DNA of 64,000 nt from Adenanthera pavonina (lineage: Eukaryota > Streptophyta > Magnoliopsida > Fabales > Fabaceae): positions 40,883,001-40,947,000 of the forward strand of contig JAIVEN010000009.1 in NCBI GenBank assembly GCA_026686845.1, given 5' to 3'. Under the pieces are notes generated by a model. The model was not told the origin of the DNA. It saw nothing but the letters and a program-made list of their open reading frames with translations, and made no database searches. The stretch's first letter is position 1. The number at the start of each line of letters is the position of its first letter. Positions 34,056 through 45,166 of the stretch are shown here, piece by piece. The translations under genes and the position numbers were made by a program.

Positions 34056-34235
34056 CTACCTCATCAGATCACTATTACTCTGTCTTCCTCTTCCTCTGTG
34101 AGACATTTTCCTACACGCAAGCAACAATACATTCAATTATACGGTTCTGGATTAGCATTGCAGTGGGAATATAGCCTATGTATTCAATCATGTGCCAAGT
34201 AGTACTTCAAGCAGAAACAATGGCCCAAAACCATT

Positions 34236-34247
34236 GCTCTGATACCA
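34236..34247 (-). other. Primer binding site of the Tekay element
   Basis: TGGTATCAGAGC on the minus strand lies three bases inside the 5' LTR boundary and is complementary to the 3' end of plant initiator-Met tRNA. This fixes element orientation. Confidence 0.92.
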
Positions 34248-34250
34248 AAA

Positions 34251-35178
34251 TATAACATCCTACCTCCTGACACCTCCATACATAACCAAAAAACTTCAAA
34301 ATTCAACCAAATACAACCCTGACGTCTCAAAACAACTCTTCCAATTCATAAACACAACGGAAACGACTCAAAAGCACCAAAAACTGGGCTGGGACCGCGG
34401 CCGCTACAGTATCGCCGTAGCTACGGCCTCCCCTGCCTCAACATCGCTACAGCCTCCTCTTGCGCCGCGGCGCCCCCAGCTGATATCCCATATCAGCAAA
34501 ATCAACACTCTGGGGCGAACTTCTGACGCGCATAACTTTATGCTCCGACCTCCGATTTACTCGATTCCAACTCCTACAAGTCAATATAGTCTCCATCTAT
34601 CCACAGACCCCACTTTTACCTCAATCCAACTCCGTATGGAGATTCTGGACTCATAACACCGTTTTAGCCACTTATTGACCAAAACTCACCACTAACCACC
34701 TCCCATTGCCACCAAAGACAACTGGTCGCTTAGAGACCATTCATATAGGTCCAAATCCCCCAAACCAACTTGTCTAAAGAGGCTATACTTCAAAGGAACC
34801 ACTCCTCTGAGATTTGACCTCTCAGAACCTATTTTGACCAAATGGGCTACAGGCCCTTACACAAACCAACAAGGCCCAACAACACTCTGGACTTACCAAA
34901 ACTGTCACACAAACTTCTCAACAACATTCAACCATACATACCACATACATAAACATCCATACATCTAAACCAGTCTCAACCATGTTATAAATCCATTACA
35001 AACCGTTCTCTATCCTACTTGGTACAATACATTATCCAAAATACACACACTACATAGACTATTCCCACGTACACAGCTACTCCCGCGTCTTCTCCGGACT
35101 AGTGCCAGAACCGTCACCTGAAAGGTTAGTTTATGGGAAAGGGGGTGAGACAATATCTCAGTAACCGGGAACAACAAC

Positions 35179-35212
<34 letters not shown>

Positions 35213-36568
35213 CATATATCTCATATAAATCATGAATGCAATATGAAATGAATGACATGCATGTCGCCCTCCCAAGGGCTCCATCCTTATCCTCCCTAAC
35301 ATATATGTATATCGTAGATATAGCATCCACCCTTATTCTCCCTAACATATGCATAATCCATCCTTATCCTCCCTAACATATATATATATAATCCATCCTT
35401 ATCCTCCCTAACATATATAGATATATCATCATACATCATACCGCCATCACGTCATCACCACTCTATCCACCATACATCACAGTCTCACAATGTCATGTGG
35501 TGATGCTCATGTATCATCATATCATTATCATCATAATATCATGTATGCATCATATCATCTCATTATCACCCTTATCATCATCATAGTCATAACCATCGTC
35601 TAGCAGTATACATACCACGATATATATAAAAACAGTACACACAAACACATCGATATCGTGGTATGAAAGCGACATGCATATATACACGACTACACATACT
35701 ATCATATAACATAATCAATACAATATAAACAAACACCCGGTTACCTCAATTGTCGTTATCACACACACACGAGTTCCACAAGCTTCCTTGAACTGTCCAA
35801 CTATGCGTGAACCCCTCTCGAGTAGCCAACAACCTTTACCATACCACAATTCTTCCATTAGCATAACATACCAACAAACCAAATATCACAATTCAACCCA
35901 TTAACTTAACCCAAGGTTCCAACACTCTTTTCATGCATCAATAAGCTCTTAGGGATCACTCAAACACTACACAACATCAGACACTTCGGATTCCCAAGAG
36001 CCATTACCGAAAACAACTTAGGGTTAAGCTCTAAACACACACAATCCCTTCAAAACTCACACCCAAGCCACAAGAATGCCAAAACACTCTTCCTTAACCT
36101 CAAATCATCCATTTCAATCGGTGGATTTCACCCCAAACCGTAAATCCAACCTTAACACCAAAAATCCCAAATTCTAACCGAAGAAAAATGGAGAGGGAGG
36201 AGTAGGGAACACTTACCAACTCAAATCCAAGCTCCCTCAGTCTGAAAATCGCTCCTGGACGCCGGAAATGTTGAGCCCTAGCACTGCTCCTCGGTCTCCC
36301 TTCGTCGTTCCCTTTGTTTTCTTTTTCTCTTTCGCGTCCGACTGATCCGGATTTAAACAATTTTTTCGACTCTCGCCGCGGCTCCAGCACTCCTCGCCGC
36401 GGCTCCACCATTTAATCCGGAATAACGCCTCTGGAAAGCTTCTCGCCGCGGTGGCCCTACTTCTCGCCGCGGCCTGGAGCTCCTTCTGACTCCACTTGAG
36501 CCTTCCTTCATCCCGTTTCCTCCGGTCCTGAACACAATGCCAAGAAAAATATCATGAGGGGCATTACA
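34251..36568 (-). repeat. 5' LTR of the Tekay element
   Basis: 2,318 bp beginning TGTAATGCCCC on the minus strand and ending at a mutated TGTTATA (TGTTACA in the other LTR). Relative to the 3' LTR it lacks one 20-bp unit near 34461. It has 26 bp more near 35444-35469 and 21 bp more near 36439-36459, and a longer CA run at about 35180-35202. The GTAAGT is at 36211-36216, the palindrome at 35146-35160 and the putative acceptor at 35118. A TATA-like TTTAAAT lies near 36353. Confidence 0.92.
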
Positions 36569-37602
36569 ATTAGACTACCCTGAACTTAGCCCCCGAGCTA
36601 ACGTGAAGCGTACTTGTGATGTGTGCAGGACTGGAGGAAACAAGACCAGAGAAAGAAGCAAAGCAGGAGGAATTTAATATTTGAGGTAAAGAAGGAGTCA
36701 CGCCGCGGTGAGACACGTGTGTCAATTTGGAAAATTATGGGACTGAGATCACTCACACCGCGGTGAGTTTTCTGGCATTGTGATGAAAGTTGAAAAATAT
36801 GTATAAGTCAGAAACATTTCAGTCGAACACGAAAGGAGAAAACGAAGGGAGAATGGAGGAACTTCGCTAGGGCACAAAAAATCCGGCTAAGGGAGATCAT
36901 TTTTGGACTCAAGAAACTTAGATCTTTGTTGGTAAGTGATCCCTAGCCTTCTCTCTTCCCTTTTCTTCTCTGTTTTCAGTGGAAATTTGAGTTGAAGCTT
37001 AGGATTTCCCGTTTGAGCAATTTTCACTGATTGAAATGTGTATAAAGGGATTAAGGAAGTGTGATTTATGTTAATAATGCTTGGGTATGAGTTTTAGAGG
37101 GAGTATGTGTGATTTAACCTAAACCCTATGTTGGAACCGGTTAAGGGTATGTGAAATCCGAAATATATGTGGCTAATCATGGTTAGAATGGGTAATTAAG
37201 GCTTATTGAGATGTGTTATTGCTTTTGGAGCAATGGGTTAAGTTTGAATGGTTGGATTGTGTATTATGGTTAATATGTGTATTATGATGTTATGATGTTA
37301 TAGTGGTTGATTGGCTAATCGGAAGCACATGGTTTGTGATGGGTGCTTTGAAGGCTTGTTAAGCCCCTGTGTGCGTGGTGTCGGTAATTTGAGGTAATTG
37401 GGTGTTTGTATCTTTGTGTTATATGTTAGTATATATATATATGCATGTCTTCGTTCATACCATGATATCATTATATGTATGTGTATGGTTTTTCTATATA
37501 TAGTGGTATGCACACAGCTAGATTATATAGTATATGATGATGATATATATGTGTTAATGTGAATATATGATGATGATGAGTATGACTTTGTATATGTGCA
37601 TA

Positions 37603-40588
37603 TGTAATATTCTGAAAATTTTCTTAAATATTTAAGGCTCAATATCTTAAAATCTATAAGAAATTTGTAAAAATGGATATACATCATTTTGCATAATGTA
37701 AGGTAAAGAGGTTAATTATCTCGGTCAGAAGGAAAAATAAGAAAATGACCATTTTGTCCCTAGAAAAAAAAATAAAGGAAAAGAAAAAAAAGGGAAAGGA
37801 AAAAGAAAAAAAAAAAGAGAGAGAGAAGAACGAAGAAGAAGAAGGGGCGATGGATCACGCGTTAAATGAATCAAATTTTATGAATTTTGGTGAAAATTAC
37901 ACCTAATGACCTGAAAGTTTTGAAAATTATAAATTTATCCCTAGTTAAGGGTATTTTTGTAAATATGAAAAATTATAGTCAAAATGAAGTTCTCAATGTG
38001 CTTAGACCATTGGAATATAGTATGGAATTTATTAAGATCAAAATAATATTTATTAGGTAATTATGATTTAATATTAATATCTTACCCGATAAATGCCAGT
38101 TTGGACTGCAGGAAGAAGCAGTATTCATTCAAGAAAAATGTGTGGATCTTATATTTGGACCAATTGGGATAATTATATTATGGTAATTTTATATCTCAAT
38201 GTAATTATAATTAGTATCCCAATAATAGTAAAACATACTGCTAAAGTAACTTTATTTGTCCAGACCGGTCCAGGATATATCTGGATAAGTAAATATTTAA
38301 AATTTTTAGACCAAAATACCCTCCATTTCGTGGCCAACAAGCAGCACATGTCAAAATAGCCTTAGTTTATTAATTTTCATGAAAAAGTAAGAAAAATCAA
38401 GACATTAGGTGGCAAAATTCTATTGGTTGGAAAATTTTATAAATCCTCCCCTTTGGTCCATGTTTTGGCCGACTAAGGAAGCAAAGAAAGAGTGGGGAGA
38501 GGTCTGAAAAACAGCAAAGAAAGAAGAGAAAAACGTGAAGAAGAGGAAGAAGGAAAAAGAGAAGGAAAAATCAAGAAAAAAGGTAAGAATTTTCCTTTGA
38601 AATTCTAAGTAATCTTCCTTCAAGTTTTGAATGGTTTAACGTTAGTTTTCTTGAGTTCCTCTTCTCCTCCTTTGCTGTAAATTTCCTCCAAGATAAGGGA
38701 GTTAGGAAAGAAAGTGAGTTTTTGCCATAAATTAAAGAAAAAGCATAAGATTAAGTGAAAGGAACAAAAGTTGGTATGATTGGAAGTAAGAAAATGAAAA
38801 TCACTTCTTTCCTCTTTCAATCCTTGTTTTGGTCAGTTTAATATGATGGGAAAGAGTTTGATTTTCATTAATTTGATGCTAAAAATGGATTCCCCATGGT
38901 CCAAAACCTTAAGAGCAAGTATGGGGTTAAATAAAAAGCTTAAGGTGAAGAAAATGCAATTCTAGGGTTTTGTGAGTCTTTAGGAAGTAACTCATGAAAC
39001 CAATGAATAAAATAAGTGTTTGATTGTGTATTAGGAATGGATAAAGCCCAAGTAAGTTCTTGAAGGAGGTGGAACTAAGTGGTGAAGCATTAGATTCAAG
39101 AGGAAAAGCCAAAGGAATGCTTCAAGGTAGCTAAGTTTCATATTCTTGCTTTATGTTCTTTCATTGTCTTTCTATGATTAAATTGTGTTGCCATATTGAA
39201 ATTGTGATTTCTTTGATTGGTCTTGGCTGTTCAATGAGGGGTTTTATTCCCTGGGATGTCCATTTTCTCAGCTGTTATGCTGCCGAAATTTTGATGACCA
39301 ATGTGGCAATTTATTGTTTAAATATGATTGATGTGATTAGATGTGATCAAATGTGAGTTATTTGACATGATTGACATAATTGCGTGAAATGTAACTTGCT
39401 ACTGAGATTGCCCCAATCTCATCCCCTCAAGTATCCCAAATGACTAGGCATAATCTATGGCAAAGGAGTCCAAAGAAAAGGCAAGGAGAATGAAGAAGAG
39501 AATGATGCTTGATGGTGTTTTCAAGCTATAAGTGTATATTTGAAATTATGTATAAAACCATGTATATGCATTTAGATCTGTGCCATTATGCTATTATGTC
39601 CTTATGAGCATTATGAAATGTTGGGCATGTATTTGAAACATGGAATGATCATATGAGCTTATTATGAAGTCTACTTTGCCATGTTATATTGTTAGAAGTT
39701 CATTTTGTAGCAATGAAAGTGAAGTCAATACTATTTGACTGAGACAGGGCAAGTAAGTCAATTTTTATATATGATCTGAAACTAGAGAGAACAAGCTTTC
39801 CAATGAGCTAAAGAACACTCAATTTGGATATGTATACAATTTATAGTATATTTTTGAAGTTAAGGGTCAAAACTGGACAGTGATGTGAAGGCTGCGAATT
39901 TTACTGAATATATTACTTCTTTTTGAAAATTGATATAAAATCGTACAGAGCTCCAAAAATTAAGTGGCTTACATTTATGAAAATATTTATCTTTTAAGGT
40001 TAATATGCCACTGATTTGAGTTCAATTGGAGCTATACAATGAGAGATATACAAGATTTCCCAAGACTGTTCTAATAAGAGTAAGGCTTTGACCCTTAGTA
40101 ATTTAAGTTGAAATCATGCCCTGTCTAGACTAAATAAATGTATAAAAAAAATATGAAGGTAATTAGACATATATATCTTTCCAATGGAATATAGAATACA
40201 TGATTTGGCTCAGTATAGAGTTAGATATGAATTTTTAAATTTATGGCCAAAATCTTGGAAAAGAGAGAAATGACCATTTGTACAGTGTAAGTTTGAGTAA
40301 TAAACTGTACTAATTGGTCAGGTTAAAGGAAATTTTCATATTTTTATCTTGTATATCATGTTTCTAGATTTATTTAGAGACTTGAATCACATTGATACAA
40401 TTTTTCTGGATTAAGTTATGATTTTTCAAAGTTTGTCCAGAAAACTTGAGAACCAAATGAATAGTACCACGTTTTTTTTTATTCAAATATTTTGGTTCTA
40501 TTAATGGTTCAAGCTCTTAATATGGGCAATTTGAACATTGTACATATTATGATATATGAAAAAATATAGATAAGAGTAAGGTGTTACA
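37603..40588 (+). mobile_element. Solo LTR, about 3 kb, Ty3/gypsy type
   Basis: This starts TGTAATATTCTG and ends GTAAGGTGTTACA, with perfect 5-bp duplications GCATA at 37598-37602 and 40589-40593. There is no PBS, PPT or coding sequence, so it is a solo LTR left by LTR-LTR recombination. Its empty site is preserved in the neighbouring tandem copy at about 40651-40680. Promoter-like TTTTATAAATCC lies at about 38436, followed by a purine-rich leader and a GGTAAG donor-like site at 38582. A hairpin is at 39403-39421. Its own ORFs are short and unrecognisable. Confidence 0.85.
39403..39421 (+). other. Perfect hairpin in the solo LTR
   Basis: TGAGATTG and CAATCTCA form an 8-bp stem with a 3-base loop, followed by TCCCC. 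The Tekay LTRs have ACTGAGAC..GTCTCA followed by CCCC at the equivalent place. Confidence 0.6.
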
Positions 40589-40589
40589 G

Positions 40590-40745
40590 CATACATGACT
40601 GTAACACCCTCATATCATTGCGTGTTAGCATGACCATGACGATGATGAGTATGACTTTGTATATGTGCATACATGACTGTAACACCCTCATATCATTGCG
40701 TGTTAGCATGACCATGATGATGATTGTGATGATGATTAGATATGT
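40590..40745 (+). repeat. 78-bp tandem duplication in the older LTR
   Basis: CATACATGACTGTAACACCC begins at 40590 and again at 40668. A third partial copy (ATGAGTATGACTTTGTATAT near 37577) lies on the other side of the solo LTR, so the array predates that insertion. Confidence 0.85.
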
Positions 40746-41312
40746 GCATTTCAAGGCATGTTAGCATGGCATATACATCACCACCTATGAACATAGTGAG
40801 ATATGGTTGATTGGAGGTGGTGATGAGATAAGATATGATTATATACGATATGATGATGTGGAAAGATCCCTGCCACTAAATCCTCTCCATGGGAGAACCA
40901 GGTGGCAGTGGACTATGATATGATTTGGTGATAGGATGGGATTCCTATCACTAAATCCTCTCCTATGGCTATAGGAGAGCTAGGCGGCAATGAACTGCGT
41001 CTTCCCTAAATCACCATCAATTCGAGGTGGTCCAAGGGAAGGAGAGCCACGGTCCAATCACTAATGTGACCTTTGGCTAGGTACACTAGTGTGAGATGAG
41101 CTTGGTGATGTCCCGGAATCAGTCTTCACTAATTGTTGGAAGGGAATTACCTATTGAAATGTCATATGATGACGGCAGCTCATGGTTCTAGCTGTGTTGA
41201 GGGAGACATGCATCGAGACATGCATATCATGATATTGGCATTGCACTGCATTATTTGCATATGTGTGTAGTATTAATGATATTATAGTATGTGTGTGGTT
41301 GTCCTTGGTTAC

Positions 41313-41398
41313 TGAGACATTGTCTCATACCCCCATCCATGACTAACCTTTTAGGTGAAGACTCTAGTGCTAGTTCGGAGAAGACCAAGGAGCTATAG
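41313..41398 (+). other. Conserved hairpin plus splice-acceptor-like module in the older LTR
   Basis: The palindrome TGAGACATTGTCTCA (41313-41327) is followed by CCCCC, GACTAACCTTTTAG and a block beginning GTGAAGACTCTAGTGCTAGT that reads GEDSSASSEKTKEL and stop. Counterparts are at 28066-27980, 35160-35074 and 61087-61005 on the minus strand. Confidence 0.55.
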
Positions 41399-42302
41399 GC
41401 CTCTTCTTCTTCAGGAATCCCTAGTATAATTGTAGTTGTAATCTAGTTTATGTAACATTGTGCCAACTAGGTTGTTATAGTCTGGTTGCCTGGATGAGAT
41501 TCCTGGAAATACTACTGGTATGCTATGTGATGATAAAATGATTGTGATGATGAGGATTGGATGATATAAATGATTATGAGATGAAATTGATGTTGATGGA
41601 TGATATGTAAGATGTGGATAGGTGTCATGAATGGTTTAGATGTGTGTGATGATGATTTGGATCTCAGTATGGGTCATGATTGTGGAGTATGAGTTTGTGA
41701 GTTAGAATGGTTGTAAGAGTGAGCCCCAAGGTGGTTTTGAGCCATGTATGTGTTTTGGGACCCATGGCCTATTGTACGATGATGGAATTCAAGGGGGTCA
41801 AATCTCAAAGGAGTGGTTCCTTTGAGGTGAAACCTCTTTAAACAAATTGGTTGAGCTCAATAGGATCTGAGTGAATGGTCATTGGGTGTCCATTTGCCTT
41901 TGGTGGTAATTGGAGGTGATAGGTTGTGGGTTTTGGTCAAAAAGTGGTCAAAATTGTGTTGGGTATCTAGAATCTCCAAATGAAGTTGGATTTGAGTGAA
42001 ATTGGTACTCATGGTTAGATAATGATGAGAGTGACCTATAGGAGTAGGAATCAGGTCAATCGGAGATTGGAGCACAAAGTTATGCGCATCGGAAGTTGGC
42101 ACGGCAAATCAGCAATTTGCTAATAATGATTTTGATGCTGGGGCTGTGGCGCCACTATAGCAGCCCGCAGCCTCATCCTATTCTGGTGTCTTTCGATGTT
42201 TTCCCGCTACTCTGATATTTGGGGAAGTGAATTTGGGCTGTGTCTGGTTAGTAGTTAAAAAATTTGGTCAAGATAGGAGGTTTGTTTTGGTAGGGTGTTA
42301 CA

Positions 42303-43051
42303 GCATACCTATATTAACAAAGCAAAACATTCCAGAAGATACCTAGAGGTTTGAAATCCATCCATTACCATTACATGCTTACTAGATTAACCACAAAAAA
42401 CATTCAAACCACCCACAACAATGATGGCCAAGTCAACCAACATCAACTACACAAGACATGCATGTAAGTAGCGAGATTCCCAAAGACAAAAAAGATAGGT
42501 TAACTAAACAAGTTACATGGTATCATAGATGTCCCTACACTAGGCACAATACAAGGCATATGTAACATGTGTTCTCAAAAGATTACTACTATGAACATTA
42601 TATTTTGTCCGGACATGCTATATAAAATAAAAAATCTTTCAGAAAAATAAAAAAATGATACAAATTTCCTTTTAATTTGAGTTTCAGTGTAAATTCTCTA
42701 AAATCAAACAAAAATACAAAAAAAAATCTTCAAATACATTCCCTTTCTTTTAGCATCTTTAAAAAAAAAATCAATTTGAATTTTTAATTTAGCATGTATT
42801 CTCCTTTCTAAAGAAAGATTAAAAATTGTAAAAGAATCTCTCTGGTGTTGTCAATTGATTTGATCTCCTTTTCTTTAAATTGTTTAGTTAAAAGAAAATC
42901 TTTTCTGCCTTTGAATTTTTGGAAATCTTTTTTGGAATCATCTAAAATTGAAAATCCAAAAGTCTGCTTTCCTTACTTTTAGGAATAAATAAAAAGAATC
43001 ACAAAAAAATATTAGTATTTATTTTGTTATCCTAGTTTCAGTAATGGATTT
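42303..43051. other. Unassigned DNA between the gypsy and copia nests
   Basis: No gene or element end identified. It begins GCATACC directly after the LTR end at 42302 and becomes A/T-rich (AAAAATC tracts) toward 43000. The copia gag homology starts abruptly at GAATTCATC, 43052. Confidence 0.3.
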
Positions 43052-43348
43052 GAATTCATCTTGGTTTAATGCACTGACCGGACAGTGTTTTGCCTTAAAG
43101 TTCAGTAGGACTCTTCTCTTATCTTCCTCATTCCACTCATCTTCTGGCTTCTCCTTGTATTTCCCATCATCCTGCAGCTTCATTGGGACAAAATCTCCCT
43201 TTTGGATGACAGACCAGATGTCCAGATCAATGGACTGGAGATAGATTTGCATTCTTATCTTCTAGTATCCATAGTGTTCTTTACTGAAGCCAGGTGGTCT
43301 GTTTATGTTGTTTCCCTCAGGTAGAATGCTTTCTCCAAAGCCAGACAT
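43052..43348 (-). pseudogene. Truncated copia gag (outer SIRE/Maximus-like copy)
   Basis: Starting at the ATG at 43348 this matches the gag N-terminus of the better copy at 53552. It begins MSGFGESILPEGNN and continues with GFSKEHYGY, then a TAG where the other copy has Trp. It goes on through MQIYLQSIDLDIWSVIQKGD to CPVSALNQDEF and stops matching at 43052. Only about 100 codons remain; the rest of this copy's coding region is absent from the left flank. The domain is the UBN2/DUF4219-type gag of Ty1/copia elements. Confidence 0.75.
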
Positions 43349-43390
43349 TGAATTTCTTTGATTGTTAAATCCTTTATTTAGGAGTCCGGG

Positions 43391-43402
43391 CTCTGATACC
43401 AC
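43391..43402 (-). other. Primer binding site next to copia LTR A
   Basis: TGGTATCAGAGC on the minus strand, two bases inside the LTR end, complementary to initiator-Met tRNA. Confidence 0.85.
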
Positions 43403-43404
43403 TT

Positions 43405-44975
43405 GTTAGATATACTGGCTTCCCAAGAGGCGGGTGAATTAGGAAGATTAAAATTTTCTGCAAAAGTCAAGAAAGTGGTGAAAGCAAGAGTGATAGCAAA
43501 AATAGAGTATAAAAGGTTAACCAAGTGAAAACAAGATAAGGAAAGAGAAGACACAGATGTTTATACTGATTTGGTTTCTTTATCTTGACCTACGTCCAGT
43601 CCTCAAGCTACCACTTGAGATTTTTCACTATTTTGCAGGAATTTGATGGGCTTCTTGCAATGCCTCAGTACAATTTGATACTCTGTTCCAAGAGCTTACT
43701 ATCTCACTCTTTGCACTCTGCCTAAGTGCTTCCTAAATCCCTTTTGAAATTCTCTCACAAGAAAATCTTTCTTCCAGATGAAGATAAGATTGATTATAGT
43801 GATTGAACTCTCTAATTTAGAGTGTATATGAAAGTTGAAGTATAGGATATGAAGTATGTGAGAGTAGAAGACTTTGACTCAAGAATTTAGCAAAGTTTCT
43901 GTATATACAATGTAAAATCGTTACTCACATCTTCAAATGAAGTTCTATTTATAGATTTATGTCTTAACTATACGTTACAAACAAGATCTAACCATTAGAG
44001 ATGTTACCAAATGGTTAATCTAAAAAACTGTCTATTCACCAACTACATTTAATGCGTCTGACATTCAAAGTTTGAATTTTGGTGTGTAAATAGACGAATT
44101 TTGCAGAGATCGAAAGCTAAAGACTTTAACGTTGAACCTCAAAGTTCGTCTATTATAAAACAAAGTTCAAATTTTCATCTTTGGAAAATGTTTCTATGTT
44201 GGAACACATGAATTTTCAGGTCTAAAGTACTTCTAGTAAGTGTGAACAGTTATTTCATATTGCTACAATGCCTTCGAAGTTCTAATTTTGGTGCCCAAAA
44301 TTTGTCTGTTAGTGGGCAGCTCAATATGGTACAATAGTTCTTCTTTTCGAAATTTGAATTCTCAAATGCCAAAGTTCGTCAGTTAAAGAAATCTCTTATC
44401 AGACTTAATTCAAAGTTTGAATTTCTGAATACTAAAATTCGTATGTTAAAAGATTATCATAACAGACTTGCAGGCTATCTTTCCAAAGTTCAAATTTTCA
44501 AAGTCAAAGTTTGTCTATCAGAGGACTAACTTAGAATTCTTTTTAAACTTTACATTCAGATGAACTTTGCCATATCTTCAAATGAATTTTTCATTTTTCA
44601 TAATCTGTGCTTTATCTGAAATTCAAATTTTCATGGATAAAATTCGTCTGTCAGAGGAACCTCTTTTCTAACTAACATATTTTCACTCCGAAGTTCGAAT
44701 TTCATATACCAAAGTTCAAATTTTCAAAGCAACAAACCAAGTTTAATACTTCAAAGTTCGTCTATTAGTGGGTATTTATCAAATACTTCATCAATTATCG
44801 TAAAACCACATCTTTAAAACATTCTTTTGCAAGATTTTGAATACAATGAGAAATCCTATATCTAATCTCATACTTATTTTTCTTGGATTTCTTCTCTTGA
44901 GATCTTTTACGCACCTTTGATATCTTTTTTCTAAGCTTCAGTTAGTTTCGAATCATCAAAACACTTCATTCAACA
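43405..44975 (-). repeat. Copia LTR A, shared by two internal regions
   Basis: 1,571 bp, TG...CA on the minus strand (TGTTGAATGAAG to ATATCTAACA). It has a PBS and gag on its left but also a PPT and 3' internal sequence on its right, so it served as 5' LTR for one copy and 3' LTR for another. Most of its length is an iterated motif with TTCGTCTGTCAG and AAATTYGAATTT cores. Confidence 0.8.
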
Positions 44976-44989
44976 TTCTCCCCCTTTTT
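44976..44989 (-). other. Polypurine tract of the outer copia element
   Basis: AAAAAGGGGGAGAA on the minus strand directly precedes LTR A. The 177 bp beyond it (to 45166) match the equivalent 3' internal end of the inner copy (46837 onward). Confidence 0.8.
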
Positions 44990-45166
44990 GATGATGGTAA
45001 AATAACTTGCAAACTGGATTAGTACGTGGGTTTGCTTCAACGAGCTCCCCCTTAACATGTGCATTAAAATTCAAGGATAAGTGCGTCATGTACAGCAGAT
45101 GAAATAGGGAATCTCATTAATTCATTCATAGTTTCAATACAAAGATATGACATTGCAAACACAAAA

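Larger units (their letters stand above)
29464..34106 (-). pseudogene. Tekay gag-pol polyprotein gene, interrupted
   Basis: A single gag-pol reading frame, as usual in chromoviruses, starts at the ATG at 34106 (MSHRGRGRQSN) and would end at 29464, about 1,550 codons. It is broken by TAG codons at 34056-34058, 32142-32144 and 31587-31589, and by a one-base deletion near 31040-31045 just after the RNase H domain. The last two TAGs lie where the family has Trp and the first where a CAG codon fits, so all three are G-to-A or C-to-T changes. Segments are listed separately. Confidence 0.9.
27137..36568 (-). mobile_element. Complete Ty3/gypsy retrotransposon, Tekay/Del chromovirus type
   Basis: The 9,432-bp element reads on the minus strand and is flanked by a perfect 5-bp duplication ATTAG (27132-27136 and 36569-36573). 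Its 5' LTR is 34251-36568 and its 3' LTR 27137-29415. They are highly similar, differing mainly by three indels of 20-26 bp, microsatellite length and scattered substitutions. A Met-tRNA PBS abuts the 5' LTR and a purine-rich PPT abuts the 3' LTR. Internal order is gag, protease, RT, RNase H, integrase, chromodomain-like tail, usual for chromoviruses. Three nonsense codons and a frameshift make it non-autonomous. It inserted 18 bp inside an older, oppositely oriented LTR. Confidence 0.93.
27119..42302 (+). mobile_element. Tekay-type LTR split by two later insertions
   Basis: One plus-strand LTR in three pieces: 27119-27136, 36574-37602 and 40594-42302, about 2.75 kb in all. It begins TGTAACAACC and ends TAGGGTGTTACA. 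The 18-bp first piece joins the second through the ATTAG duplicated by the inserted element. The joined start resembles the LTR starts near 57986 (minus) and 63001 (plus). It is clearly related to, but diverged from, the LTRs of the element inside it. No PBS follows its 3' end, no PPT precedes its 5' end, and the flanks CCCTA and GCATA do not match. It is therefore a lone LTR with altered flanks, not part of a recognisable full element. Confidence 0.6.

Noticed and set aside
32985..34202. Plus-strand ORFs opposite the Tekay gag
   Set aside because: Antisense shadows of the minus-strand gag/protease reading frame.
38093..39356. ORFs of 60-88 codons inside the solo LTR
   Set aside because: No similarity to retroelement or host proteins and no codon-level support; solo LTRs are noncoding.
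43391..43402. Possible tRNA gene remnants near the GGTATCAGAGC strings (also 34236 and 53593)
   Set aside because: They are 12-base primer binding sites next to LTR ends, without tRNA arms or pol III boxes.
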